Shown: piece after piece, positions 41,120 through 49,901 of the stretch
Layout of the letters: every line of letters starts with the position of its first letter
How positions within the stretch are numbered: position 1 is the stretch's first letter
Position numbers and translations under genes: made by a program
Assembly: GCF_006346335.1 (NCBI RefSeq)
Contig: NZ_VDMC01000002.1
Span: 1 to 64,000, forward strand
From: Aequorivita sinensis
GTDB lineage: Bacteria > Bacteroidota > Bacteroidia > Flavobacteriales > Flavobacteriaceae
Direction of reading: 5' to 3'
Length of the DNA stretch: 64,000 nt
Notes under the pieces: generated by a model
Told to the model about the DNA's origin: nothing
The model's input: the letters and a program-made list of their open reading frames with translations, nothing else
Database searches by the model: none

Positions 41120-43564
41120 ATGAACGACGAATTTGAAATAAACGAATCTCACGCTACTTTTGATTTCAAAGGATTTTTAATACGACTATTGCGTCACTGG
41201 CCTTTGTTTTTAATTTCGTTAGCAATTGGATTCACAATAGCCTATTTTGTAAATATCCGGAAACAGCCAATTTATTTAATAGATAATGTAATTTCTATCA
41301 AAGACGATCAGAATCCATTTTTCACATCTAATACAAGCCTTACTTTTAATTGGGGAGGGACTACAGATAAGGTAAATACGGCTATAATTACTTTAAAATC
41401 AAGATCTCATAATGAAAAAGTAGTTGAGCGATTACAATATTATACCAACTATCTTAAAGATGGAAAATACGAGCAGATAGATGCTTATCAACAAACGCCA
41501 TTTTATGTAAGTGTGGACACGGTAGGCCCACAAATGCTAGGTCATCAAATTCAAATAATTTTTAAAGACTCGGTAAATTTTGAGTTTAGCACTACTTTTC
41601 CTGAAAGTGGTAGTATTACAGTGCAAGACTACACTACTAAGGAGAAACAAAATATAGCAGTTACACCAGGTAGTTTCTCGAAAAACTTTAAAATAGGCAC
41701 TCATATTAAACTTCCGTTTTTTAACGGAACATTTATGCCAAACCCTGAAGTAGGGGTGAACCCTGGTGTTAAATACTATATTTCGTTTGGTGATTTTGAT
41801 GCTGTAGTAAGAAGATATCTTGGCATTCGCGTAGAACCAGAAAGCAAAGGTTCTTCGGTGTTGAAAATGAGGCTAACAGGTCACAACAAAATGCGTTTAG
41901 TAGATTATTTAAATACATCTGTGAGCGTGTTAAGTGAAAACATGTTAGAACGAAAGAACCTTTTTGCAACGAAAACTATAAAGTTTATTGACAGTAGTCT
42001 AGCTCAAAAATCGGAAGAATTATCTAATGTTGAAGATGAGTTAAATAGATTTAAAAATAAAAATGCCATTTTTAATCTTGAAGCTGAAGGGTCTGATATT
42101 ACTGCTAAATTAAGTGAGTTAGATTTGCGTAAAGAATCAGTTAATCGAGAGCTAAATTATTACGAAACTTTAGAAAGTTACCTTATTAGTCGTTCCGACT
42201 ATAGAGATGTGCCGGCGCCTTCGGTTGCAGGAATTTCTGAAGCGAGTATTGTAAGTGGTGTAAGCAGAATTGTAAATTTAGCGGAAGAACGAAATAAACT
42301 TCAATATTCATTTAAAGAAGGAGCACCTATATTCAGTGATATAGATCGAAAAATTGATGCAGTAAAATCAGTTTTACTCGAAAATATTCGTTCATCAAAA
42401 AGTTTAAAAAAGGAGGAGTTAAGATATATTAATGGTGAAATAGGTCGCAATGAAGGCAAAATCCGGAAGTTGCCTAAAGAACAACAAGATTTACTTAAAA
42501 TTGAAAGACGCTATAACTTAAGTCAAGGTACTTACAATCTCTTTCTAGCAAAAAGAAGTGAAGCAGGACTGGTAAAAGCGGCAAACGTTAGTGATGTTAT
42601 GGTAATCGATTCGGCCAAGGATACTGGTGGTGGGAAAATTGGCCCAAACACACAACTCAACTATATGATGGCAGCATTGTTGGGCTTGCTATTTCCATTT
42701 TTGATAGTATTTGCACGTTTTTTCCTAGATACAAAAGTAAATGGCATTGATGAATTAAAACGATTAACTCCAATTCCTGTATTAGGAGTTATTGGAAACA
42801 ATCCAATAAAATCAAATTTAGCAGTAATTTCAAAACCAAAATCCTCAATTGCTGAAGCTTTTAGAGCTTTGCGATCGAGTTTGCAGTTTATCTATAGAAA
42901 ACAAGGAATTAAAGGGTCAAAAACAGTATTAATAACAAGTTCTATTAGTGGTGAAGGAAAAACGTTTTGCTCTATAAATATGGCTACTGTTTTTGCATTA
43001 AGCGGCAAAAAAACTGTTTTACTCGGGCTAGACCTTAGAAAGCCTAAGATATATGGGGATTTTAACTTACATAATGAGAAAGGAGCAGTTAACTATCTTA
43101 TAGGTGAGTCTGAAATTGATGAAATAATTCAAAACACAGAATTGGAAAACCTAGATATTATAACCTCAGGTCCAATTCCACCAAACCCGTCGGAGTTGTT
43201 AATCGATTCGCCTTTAGAGAGTCTTATAGAAACTTTAAAAGAAAGATACGACTACATTATTATCGACTCCCCACCTTTAGGATTAGTATCTGATTCCCTA
43301 GAGCTTATTAGATATGCGGATGCTACTTTGTATGTTGTAAGATTTAATTATACTCATAAAAACATGCTCACATTTGTAAATGAAAAGTATAAGTCTGGTG
43401 AAATTAAACATATAAGTATTGTACTTAATGACTATGTTGAGAAAGCAGGAAAAGGATATGGGTATGGTTACGGATATACATATGGCTATGGTGTAGATGG
43501 ATATCATGAAAACGACAACAAGCCTTCACTTTCTGAAAAAATTAAGAAGACTTTAAAGAGGTAG
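41120..43564 (+). CDS. Polysaccharide co-polymerase / tyrosine autokinase (Wzc-like)
   Basis: An inner-membrane protein of 814 residues: N-terminal chain-length (Wzz) domain with a helix near 31-47, a long periplasmic coiled-coil part, a second helix near 513-533, then a cytoplasmic BY-kinase domain. Walker A lies in ITSSISGEGKTFCSIN (about 606-621) and Walker A' and B near LLGLDLRKPK and YIIIDSPPLG. The C-terminus bears a tyrosine cluster GYGYGYGYTYGYGVDGY (residues 779-795, seven Tyr), the usual site of autophosphorylation. It pairs with the Wza-like gene and sets chain length of exported polysaccharide. Confidence 0.93.
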   Translation: MNDEFEINESHATFDFKGFLIRLLRHWPLFLISLAIGFTIAYFVNIRKQPIYLIDNVISIKDDQNPFFTSNTSLTFNWGGTTDKVNTAIITLKSRSHNEKVVERLQYYTNYLKDGKYEQIDAYQQTPFYVSVDTVGPQMLGHQIQIIFKDSVNFEFSTTFPESGSITVQDYTTKEKQNIAVTPGSFSKNFKIGTHIKLPFFNGTFMPNPEVGVNPGVKYYISFGDFDAVVRRYLGIRVEPESKGSSVLKMRLTGHNKMRLVDYLNTSVSVLSENMLERKNLFATKTIKFIDSSLAQKSEELSNVEDELNRFKNKNAIFNLEAEGSDITAKLSELDLRKESVNRELNYYETLESYLISRSDYRDVPAPSVAGISEASIVSGVSRIVNLAEERNKLQYSFKEGAPIFSDIDRKIDAVKSVLLENIRSSKSLKKEELRYINGEIGRNEGKIRKLPKEQQDLLKIERRYNLSQGTYNLFLAKRSEAGLVKAANVSDVMVIDSAKDTGGGKIGPNTQLNYMMAALLGLLFPFLIVFARFFLDTKVNGIDELKRLTPIPVLGVIGNNPIKSNLAVISKPKSSIAEAFRALRSSLQFIYRKQGIKGSKTVLITSSISGEGKTFCSINMATVFALSGKKTVLLGLDLRKPKIYGDFNLHNEKGAVNYLIGESEIDEIIQNTELENLDIITSGPIPPNPSELLIDSPLESLIETLKERYDYIIIDSPPLGLVSDSLELIRYADATLYVVRFNYTHKNMLTFVNEKYKSGEIKHISIVLNDYVEKAGKGYGYGYGYTYGYGVDGYHENDNKPSLSEKIKKTLKR

Positions 43565-43589
43565 TAACTCTTAATCTAAATTTTTCCTT

Positions 43590-43597
43590 TAATTTTG
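43590..43597 (+). promoter_or_regulatory. -7 box TAATTTTG, possible internal promoter
   Basis: An exact match to TAnnTTTG in the 69-bp gap before the nucleotide-sugar dehydrogenase gene. It suggests that the two sugar genes can be transcribed apart from the export genes. Weak evidence without a -33 element. Confidence 0.4.
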
Positions 43598-43633
43598 CAG
43601 TCTTAAAAATTTATCATAATTAAAACATTGTAA

Positions 43634-44920
43634 ATGATTCAAAATCCCACAATTGCTGTTATTGGCCTTGGATATGTAGGTTTACCACTTGCTGCTGCCT
43701 TTGCTGAAAAATATAAAGTAATAGGTTTCGATATTAATGCAGAACGCATTTCGCAATTACAAAACGGAGAAGACCTTACATTAGAACTTTCTTCGGAAGC
43801 ATTAAAAAACGTTTTATCCAAAAATGACGGCATTGGGTTAACAGTTACAGATAATCCAGCTGACATGGAAAGTGCAACTGTATATATTGTAACCGTACCA
43901 ACTCCAACAAATAAATACAATCAACCTGTTTTAATTCCTCTAGAGCGCGCAAGTGAAACAGTAGGGAAAATATTGAAAAAAGATGATGTGGTTATATACG
44001 AGTCTACTGTATATCCAGGGGTTACAGAAGATATTTGTGTTCCTATTTTGGAAGAACATTCAGGATTGAAGTTCAATAAGGACTTTTACGCTGGTTATTC
44101 TCCAGAACGTATTAATCCGGGAGATAAAGAACATACTGTAACTAAAATTATGAAAGTTACATCAGGTTCTACACCAGAATCAGCAAAATATATCGATGAG
44201 TTATACGCTTCTGTAATCACGGCTGGAACACATCTAGCATCGTCTATTAAGGTAGCGGAAGCTGCAAAAGTTATTGAAAACTCTCAACGTGATATCAATA
44301 TAGCATTCGTGAATGAGTTGTCTAAAATATTCCGTCTATTAGATATTAATACAAACGATGTTTTGGAAGCTGCAGGAACAAAATGGAATTTCTTAAAATA
44401 TAGTCCAGGTTTAGTTGGTGGGCATTGTATAGGTGTAGATCCATATTATCTAGCACAAAAGGCTCAAGAAGAAGGGTATAACCCTGAAATTATTCTAGCT
44501 GGACGTCGTATGAATGACGGAATGGGACAATATGTGGCTCAAGAAGTTGTAAAGCTTATGATTCGTAAAGAATGTAAAGTTAAAAACGGAAATATCTTAG
44601 TTATGGGTATAACGTTTAAAGAAAACTGTCCCGATATAAGAAATACTAAAGTTATTGACGTAATTACTGAATTAGAAAAATATAACTTAAATATTGATGT
44701 TTACGATCCTTGGGCTAATCCAAGTGAAGTTGAAAAGGAATTTGGAATTTCAATGATAACTGATGCTTCTAAATTACAAAAAGATTATAACGCAGTTGTT
44801 GTAGCTGTTCCACATAATGAGTTTAGAAGTTTTGAAATTAAAAATCACATGTCTGAACCATGTGTGGTATTTGACGTAAAGTCTTTATATCCTAAAAACA
44901 CCGTTGACGGCACTTTATAA
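43634..44920 (+). CDS. UDP-sugar 6-dehydrogenase (TviB/WbpO-like)
   Basis: Oxidises a UDP-N-acetylhexosamine at C6 with NAD to make the uronic acid. The N-terminal Rossmann motif GLGYVGLPLAAAFAEKY is at residues 11-27. The catalytic-cysteine block LVGGHCIGVDPYYLAQKA is at about 259-276, and IRNTKVIDVITEL is in the C-terminal domain. The length of 428 fits. The UDP-GalNAc/GlcNAc type is favoured by similarity to Vi-antigen-style enzymes and by the epimerase following, with which it overlaps by one base (TAATG). Confidence 0.88.
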   Translation: MIQNPTIAVIGLGYVGLPLAAAFAEKYKVIGFDINAERISQLQNGEDLTLELSSEALKNVLSKNDGIGLTVTDNPADMESATVYIVTVPTPTNKYNQPVLIPLERASETVGKILKKDDVVIYESTVYPGVTEDICVPILEEHSGLKFNKDFYAGYSPERINPGDKEHTVTKIMKVTSGSTPESAKYIDELYASVITAGTHLASSIKVAEAAKVIENSQRDINIAFVNELSKIFRLLDINTNDVLEAAGTKWNFLKYSPGLVGGHCIGVDPYYLAQKAQEEGYNPEIILAGRRMNDGMGQYVAQEVVKLMIRKECKVKNGNILVMGITFKENCPDIRNTKVIDVITELEKYNLNIDVYDPWANPSEVEKEFGISMITDASKLQKDYNAVVVAVPHNEFRSFEIKNHMSEPCVVFDVKSLYPKNTVDGTL

Positions 44921-45903
44921 TGAAAGAAAACATATATCACAATAACGACTTATCTTCTTTTTCCTTTTTAGTTACTGGTGGTGCAGGATTTATAGGTTCG
45001 AACCTTGTAGCTTATTTGTTAGAGAGTAACGCAAAAAAAGTACGTGTATTAGACAACCTTTCTACAGGTTCCTTAGATAATCTTGCAGAGTTTAATGTTG
45101 ACTCTCGTTTTGAATTTCTTGAAGGAGATATCCGTGATTTACAAACCTGTAAAGATGCTATGGATGGGATAGATTACGTTTCTCATCAAGCTGCTCTAGG
45201 GTCTGTACCTCGTTCTATCAATGATCCTGTTACTTCCAATGAAGTAAATGTTTCAGGGTTTCTTAATATGTTGGTTGCTCAGAACGAAAGTAAGACAGTA
45301 AAGAGATTAGTTTACGCAGCCTCTAGTTCAACTTATGGTGATAGTAAATCATTACCCAAGATTGAAGATAACATAGGAAAACCACTTTCTCCGTATGCAG
45401 TTACTAAATTGGTAAATGAATTATACGCAGACGTTTTTTATAAAACCTATGGCACACCAACAATAGGGTTGAGATATTTTAATGTCTTTGGACCAAAACA
45501 AAGTCCAACAGGCGCTTATGCAGCGGTAATTCCATTGTTTATGCAGGCATTAAAAGATGGGAAATCTCCAACTATGCACGGCGATGGTGAACAGACTCGT
45601 GACTTTACATTTGTTCAAAATGCTGTTCAAGCAAATGTTAGAGCATTTTTCGCTGAAGATAAAGCTGTAAACGAGGTTTTTAATATTGCATTTGGTGAAA
45701 GAACAAGCTTAAATCAATTATGGGATAAGCTGAAAAGTATTTCAGAAAAAGAAATTGAAGCAACTTATGGACCACCAAGAAGAGGGGATGTAAGAGATTC
45801 TCTTGCTAATATTGAAAAAGCAAATAATCTAATGAATTACAAGCCTTTATATTCAGTTTCTGAAGGACTTAAAATTACGTGGGAAGCATTTATGAAGCAG
45901 TAA
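44920..45903 (+). CDS. NAD-dependent UDP-sugar 4-epimerase (TviC/WbpP-like)
   Basis: A short-chain epimerase of 327 residues. The Rossmann loop is VTGGAGFIGSNLVAYL near residues 18-33, and the active-site Tyr-Lys pair is in SPYAVTK (about 164-170), with the Ser residue in AASSSTYGDS. It probably interconverts UDP-GlcNAc and UDP-GalNAc or their uronates, giving a supply for a uronic-acid-containing polysaccharide. Starts with an overlap of the dehydrogenase stop. A terminator follows directly, so the polysaccharide cluster ends here. Confidence 0.88.
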   Translation: MKENIYHNNDLSSFSFLVTGGAGFIGSNLVAYLLESNAKKVRVLDNLSTGSLDNLAEFNVDSRFEFLEGDIRDLQTCKDAMDGIDYVSHQAALGSVPRSINDPVTSNEVNVSGFLNMLVAQNESKTVKRLVYAASSSTYGDSKSLPKIEDNIGKPLSPYAVTKLVNELYADVFYKTYGTPTIGLRYFNVFGPKQSPTGAYAAVIPLFMQALKDGKSPTMHGDGEQTRDFTFVQNAVQANVRAFFAEDKAVNEVFNIAFGERTSLNQLWDKLKSISEKEIEATYGPPRRGDVRDSLANIEKANNLMNYKPLYSVSEGLKITWEAFMKQ

Positions 45904-45932
45904 GTTTCTCACTCATTAAATTATAAAATATT

Positions 45933-45977
45933 AAAGCTCCAAATTTCAAAATTTATTGTTTTGAAACTTGGAGCTTT
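45933..45977. terminator. Terminator after the polysaccharide genes
   Basis: AAAGCTCCAAATTTCAAAA (45933-45951) pairs with TTTTGAAACTTGGAGCTTT (45959-45977) with one mismatch. Rich in A before and T after, so it could also end the minus-strand msrB transcript. Confidence 0.8.
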
Positions 45978-45997
45978 TACTTTATAGCTATTTGTAT

Positions 45998-46402
45998 TTA
46001 TTTCTTTTTAAAGTCTAATGAAAGTGAATTAACGCAATATCGTTGACCTGTTGCAGTAGGGCCATCATTAAAAATATGTCCTAAATGGCTGCCACAACTA
46101 GCACAGAGTATTTCCGTACGAATCATTCCGTGTGTAGTATCTTTTACGTATTCTATTGATCCTTCAATAGAATCGTCGAAAGAAGGCCAACCACAATTAC
46201 TTTCAAACTTATTGTTGCTTTCAAAAAGTGGGGTGTTACAAGCTCCACACACATAGGTTCCGTCTTCAAATGTCAGATTGTATTCCCCAGTTCGAGGAAA
46301 TTCGGTCCCTTTTTCGCGTAGAATGTGATAGCGTTTGTCACCTAATTCTTTTCGCCATTCGGCTTCAGATTTACTAATTGGATATTTTTTTGAATTACTC
46401 AT
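45998..46402 (-). CDS. msrB: Methionine-(R)-sulfoxide reductase, cytoplasmic
   Basis: Reduces methionine R-sulfoxide in proteins. The 134-residue single domain has zinc cysteines C52/C55 and C100/C103, resolving-type Cys70 in SNCGWPSF, the catalytic Cys123 in GQRYCVNSLSL, and GHLGH-type SHLGHIFNDGP. There is no signal peptide. It overlaps by 8 bp with the upstream msrB gene and is probably translated with it. Confidence 0.93.
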   Translation of the reverse strand: MSNSKKYPISKSEAEWRKELGDKRYHILREKGTEFPRTGEYNLTFEDGTYVCGACNTPLFESNNKFESNCGWPSFDDSIEGSIEYVKDTTHGMIRTEILCASCGSHLGHIFNDGPTATGQRYCVNSLSLDFKKK

Positions 46403-46883
46403 CTTTTGGAATAAATTTTAATGCAACGCCGTTAATACAATGTCTTTTACCAGTGGTTTCTTTTGGACCATCATTAAACACATGACCTAAATGACCACCG
46501 CAGGTAGCACAATGTTCTTCAACTCGTGTATAGCCTAGTTTTTTGTCGGTAGAAAAAGCAACATTACCTTTTATTTCTCTATCAAAACTTGGCCAACCTG
46601 TACCACTATCAAATTTATGTTCGCTTTTAAAAACTGCTGTTCCGCAACCTGCACAAACATAAACACCTTCTTCATCGTTGTTGTTCAAGTCGCTAGAAAA
46701 TGCACGTTCAGTAGCTTCTTGTCGCAAAACACTATAGGCTAGGGGTGAAAGTTGAGCTTTCCATTCGGCATCGGTTTTTGTTACCTCAAACGGAATTTGT
46801 TGCTCCTCCTTACTTTTTTGAGCAGGAGAATTACAACTAATAAGTAATGAAGTCAATATTATTATTGAACTTAATAACTTCAT
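46395..46883 (-). CDS. msrB: Methionine-(R)-sulfoxide reductase, lipoprotein
   Basis: Envelope-targeted MsrB. The start is set at ATG 46883, giving signal MKLLSSIIILTSLLISC with Cys17 as lipobox. The longer frame to 46916 would overlap the gene before it and put charged residues ahead of the signal. Catalytic Cys149 lies in GKRHCINGVAL and zinc cysteines are present (YVCAGCG, CATCGG). The position of the resolving Cys is Thr here (SGTGWPSF), unlike its neighbour. The start follows the stop of the upstream lipoprotein gene by one base, so the three genes form one operon. Confidence 0.9.
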   Translation of the reverse strand: MKLLSSIIILTSLLISCNSPAQKSKEEQQIPFEVTKTDAEWKAQLSPLAYSVLRQEATERAFSSDLNNNDEEGVYVCAGCGTAVFKSEHKFDSGTGWPSFDREIKGNVAFSTDKKLGYTRVEEHCATCGGHLGHVFNDGPKETTGKRHCINGVALKFIPKDE

Positions 46884-46884
46884 C

Positions 46885-47412
46885 TTAAAATTCGATTTTT
46901 TCAACTTCAGAATCATCTATTTGCATAAGTTCTAATAAATCCTCCATCGATGGATTTGTTTTAGCAAACTCTGCAGGTACAACAGCAATTCGAAATGTTT
47001 GATTATCTAATACAGACCCATCGTTTAATGTAGAAAGGTCGAAATTACCCTCAATAATCATTTGAACATCTACAAATGTATTGGTAAAAATATACTGAAT
47101 GATATCACCATTGTTATAAAATATGTTTTGTGGTAAAGGGCTCCAAACATCAGCCATAGTACCGCCACCAATTCCAGCTTGACCTTCATATCTATAAACC
47201 AGAACTACATCACTTTCATAAACTGTAAAAGGAAAACCTATATATGGTGAACTAAATATGTTATTTCCATTTTCATATTGGAAATCCACGGTTGTTTCAA
47301 AAACTTGAGCTAAAAAGTCTTGTCCGTCTTGTCCTGGAGGTCCTGGATCGCCTTCACAAGAAGTAAATAAAATGGTTGAAGACAGTGCTAAAAAGAGAAG
47401 TAAATTTTTCAT
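46885..47412 (-). CDS. Lipoprotein with collagen-like GPP start, unknown function
   Basis: A 175-residue lipoprotein: MKNLLLFLALSSTILFTSC (Cys19). Directly behind is a short collagen-like stretch EGDPGPPGQDGQD, a feature of many Flavobacteria lipoproteins. The remainder is mostly beta-strand with no domain I recognise. It heads an operon with two msrB genes and so may be part of an oxidative-stress or envelope-repair response. This function is inferred from position only. Confidence 0.7.
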   Translation of the reverse strand: MKNLLLFLALSSTILFTSCEGDPGPPGQDGQDFLAQVFETTVDFQYENGNNIFSSPYIGFPFTVYESDVVLVYRYEGQAGIGGGTMADVWSPLPQNIFYNNGDIIQYIFTNTFVDVQMIIEGNFDLSTLNDGSVLDNQTFRIAVVPAEFAKTNPSMEDLLELMQIDDSEVEKIEF

Positions 47413-47622
47413 AATGCTATATTTTAAGATTTCATATCAAAGTTTACAAAAGTCATTCCAACTTTATAAGGTCTATAAATATAAGGGCTTAAAACGTCTT
47501 CATATATTAAAGAAACAATAAAATTTTCATTTGTGGAACAATATTTGAATTTTAGAATTTTTTTATAATATTAATCAATTTTATATATCTAAATTTAACT
47601 CTTTAACATAACACTTATATTT

Positions 47623-48441
47623 ATGATACTTAGAAAATCACTTATAACACTCTTATTAGGAGTAGTGGTTGTTGCTTGTAGCACCAATCCATTTACAGGA
47701 AAGCAAACATTGGCTTTGGTTCCAAATTCGCAAATTTTACCAATGGCTTTTCAGCAATACGATCAGTTTTTATCTGAAAATAAAGTTGTTAAAGGTACGG
47801 CAGATGCTAATATGGTTAAAAGTGTTGGTCAAAAAATGGCTGCGGCAGCAGAGCGTTATCTCAATGCAAATGGCTATGCAGGTTACCTAACAGATTATCG
47901 TTGGGAATACAATCTTATTGAAAGTAAAGACGTAAATGCTTGGTGTATGCCTGGTGGTAAAATTGTAGTTTATACAGGTATTCTTCCTGTAACTAAAACC
48001 GAAGCTGGACTTGCTGCAGTAATGGGGCACGAGGTTGCTCATGCCTTGGCAAACCACGGACAACAGCGTATGAGTGCTGCACAATTACAACAATTAGGAG
48101 CAGTAGCAGGAAATGTTGCCTTGGCTAATAACCCTGAAAATCAACAAATCTTTAATACCGCTTATGGTCTTGGAAGTAATTTGGGTGTAATGCTTCCTTT
48201 TAGTAGAAGTCACGAAACAGAAGCAGATCATATTGGGTTGATATTAATGGCAATTGCTGGATACGAGCCTATGGCAGCTGCACAACTATGGGAGCGTATG
48301 CAAGCTCAATCACAAGGAGCACCACCAGAGTTTTTAAGCACTCACCCTGCTAGTACTACAAGAATTCAAAATATTAAAGGTTGGGCTGCAAGTGCAAAAG
48401 CAGAAGCCAGAAAATTTGGAGTTACAACTTTTAAAAATTAG
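47623..48441 (+). CDS. M48 family metallopeptidase, lipoprotein
   Basis: Periplasmic zinc protease of the M48/LoiP-YcaL type, 272 residues. The lipobox is VVVVACS with Cys19. The zinc motif HEVAH (His136-His140) and the third ligand Glu200 in HETEADHIGL are present. It starts with the typical NPFTGKQTLALVP. Relatives degrade damaged outer-membrane proteins. There is no TPR domain, as expected for this short branch. Followed by a terminator at 48466. Confidence 0.92.
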   Translation: MILRKSLITLLLGVVVVACSTNPFTGKQTLALVPNSQILPMAFQQYDQFLSENKVVKGTADANMVKSVGQKMAAAAERYLNANGYAGYLTDYRWEYNLIESKDVNAWCMPGGKIVVYTGILPVTKTEAGLAAVMGHEVAHALANHGQQRMSAAQLQQLGAVAGNVALANNPENQQIFNTAYGLGSNLGVMLPFSRSHETEADHIGLILMAIAGYEPMAAAQLWERMQAQSQGAPPEFLSTHPASTTRIQNIKGWAASAKAEARKFGVTTFKN

Positions 48442-48465
48442 TATTTAAAATATTTCAACTTAATT

Positions 48466-48493
48466 AAAATCCCGTTTGTAGCGGGATTTTTTT
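48466..48493 (+). terminator. Terminator after the M48 gene
   Basis: AAAATCCCG (48466-48474) pairs with CGGGATTTT (48482-48490) and a T-run follows. Confidence 0.85.
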
Positions 48494-48532
48494 ATTAGTT
48501 TAGCGACTTATAAATTTAACCGAATATTTTTT

Positions 48533-49852
48533 ATGCCATATTTACCTAAAGGAAGTAAAAAACTTTTGAATGCTTGGGCATTTTATGATTGGGCTAATTC
48601 GGTTTATAGTTTGGTAATTGCCTCGGCAATTTTTCCTATATACTACCAAGCATTATTTAAATCTGCTAATGTAGAGACTGTAAATGTTTTAGGAGGTGCT
48701 ATCAGAAGCACTCCTTTAATTAGTTACACCACTGCAGCAGCATTTTTAATTGTCGCTTTAATTTCACCCATACTTTCAGGAATTGCCGATTATGTAGGTA
48801 ATAAGAAGAGCTTTATGAAATTTTTCTGTTATCTCGGGTCTGTTTCTTGCATGGGACTTTATTTTTTTAGTATTGAAAATATTTACATTAGCCTGCTGTT
48901 TTATTTCTTCGGACTAATTGGCTTTTGGGGAAGTTTAGTTTTCTACAATTCGTATTTGCCAGACGTTGCATTTCCTGAACAACAGGACAGAATTAGTGCT
49001 AGAGGATATTCAATGGGATATGTAGGAAGTGTTATTTTATTGCTTTTTAATTTGGCAATGGTAATGAAACCTGAGCTTTTTGGATTTGGAGAGGGCGGTG
49101 AAGCAAGTATGAAAGCTATGAAATGGTCCTTTGTAACTGTGGGGATTTGGTGGATTGTTTTCAGTCAATATTCCTTTTATTTTCTTCCTAAAGGTAACAA
49201 AAGTGGAAAAAAGGTTAGTGCCCAAATATTTTTAAATGGATTTAAAGAATTAAAAGGTGTTTACAATTCCCTATCAGAAAATATTCAACTTAAAAGATAT
49301 TTAGCGGCCTTCTTTGTTTATAGTATGGCGGTTCAAACAGTAATGTTGGTTGCCACGTATTTTGGAGAACAGGAAATAGCTTGGGGTGGCGATGATAATA
49401 AAACAATGGGGTTGATTGTAAGTATTCTTATAATTCAATTGGTAGCAGTAGGTGGAGCTACATTAACCTCACGTGCTTCAGAAAAATATGGAAATATCTT
49501 TGTGTTAATTTCGATTAATATAATCTGGGTTTTTATTTGTGTTGTAGCCTTTTTTATAGAATCTCCGACACAGTTTTATGTTACGGCCGGAGTTGTAGGT
49601 TTGGTAATGGGAGGAATTCAGTCGTTATCTCGCTCTACATATTCAAAGTTTTTACCTGAAACAAAGGATACAACTTCATACTTTAGTTTTTATGATGTTG
49701 CTGAAAAAGTTGGTATCGTAATAGGAATGATGATATATGGTTTTATAGACCAAATAACTGGGAGTATGCGTAACTCAATTTTATTTTTAGTTTTATTTTT
49801 TGTTACAGGAGTAATTTTACTCTTAAGAGTTCCAAGAAATAAAAACTTTTAA
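48533..49852 (+). CDS. MFS transporter, UMF1-like
   Basis: A 439-residue membrane protein with about twelve hydrophobic segments. The opening LLNAWAFYDWANSVYSLVIAS (residues 11-30, cut here) and the block GLVMGGIQSLSRSTYSKF are typical of the UMF1/Atg22-like branch of the major facilitator superfamily. Substrates are not established. It is followed after about 50 bp by a lipoprotein gene. Confidence 0.85.
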   Translation: MPYLPKGSKKLLNAWAFYDWANSVYSLVIASAIFPIYYQALFKSANVETVNVLGGAIRSTPLISYTTAAAFLIVALISPILSGIADYVGNKKSFMKFFCYLGSVSCMGLYFFSIENIYISLLFYFFGLIGFWGSLVFYNSYLPDVAFPEQQDRISARGYSMGYVGSVILLLFNLAMVMKPELFGFGEGGEASMKAMKWSFVTVGIWWIVFSQYSFYFLPKGNKSGKKVSAQIFLNGFKELKGVYNSLSENIQLKRYLAAFFVYSMAVQTVMLVATYFGEQEIAWGGDDNKTMGLIVSILIIQLVAVGGATLTSRASEKYGNIFVLISINIIWVFICVVAFFIESPTQFYVTAGVVGLVMGGIQSLSRSTYSKFLPETKDTTSYFSFYDVAEKVGIVIGMMIYGFIDQITGSMRNSILFLVLFFVTGVILLLRVPRNKNF

Positions 49853-49901
49853 ACAATTTTTGTTTAAGTTTGTCTCTATTATATTCCAAACAACCTACCG
49901 G

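Noticed and set aside
46884-46916. Longer start for the lipoprotein MsrB (46916)
   Set aside because: It would overlap the preceding gene by about 30 bases and put a charged segment before the signal peptide.
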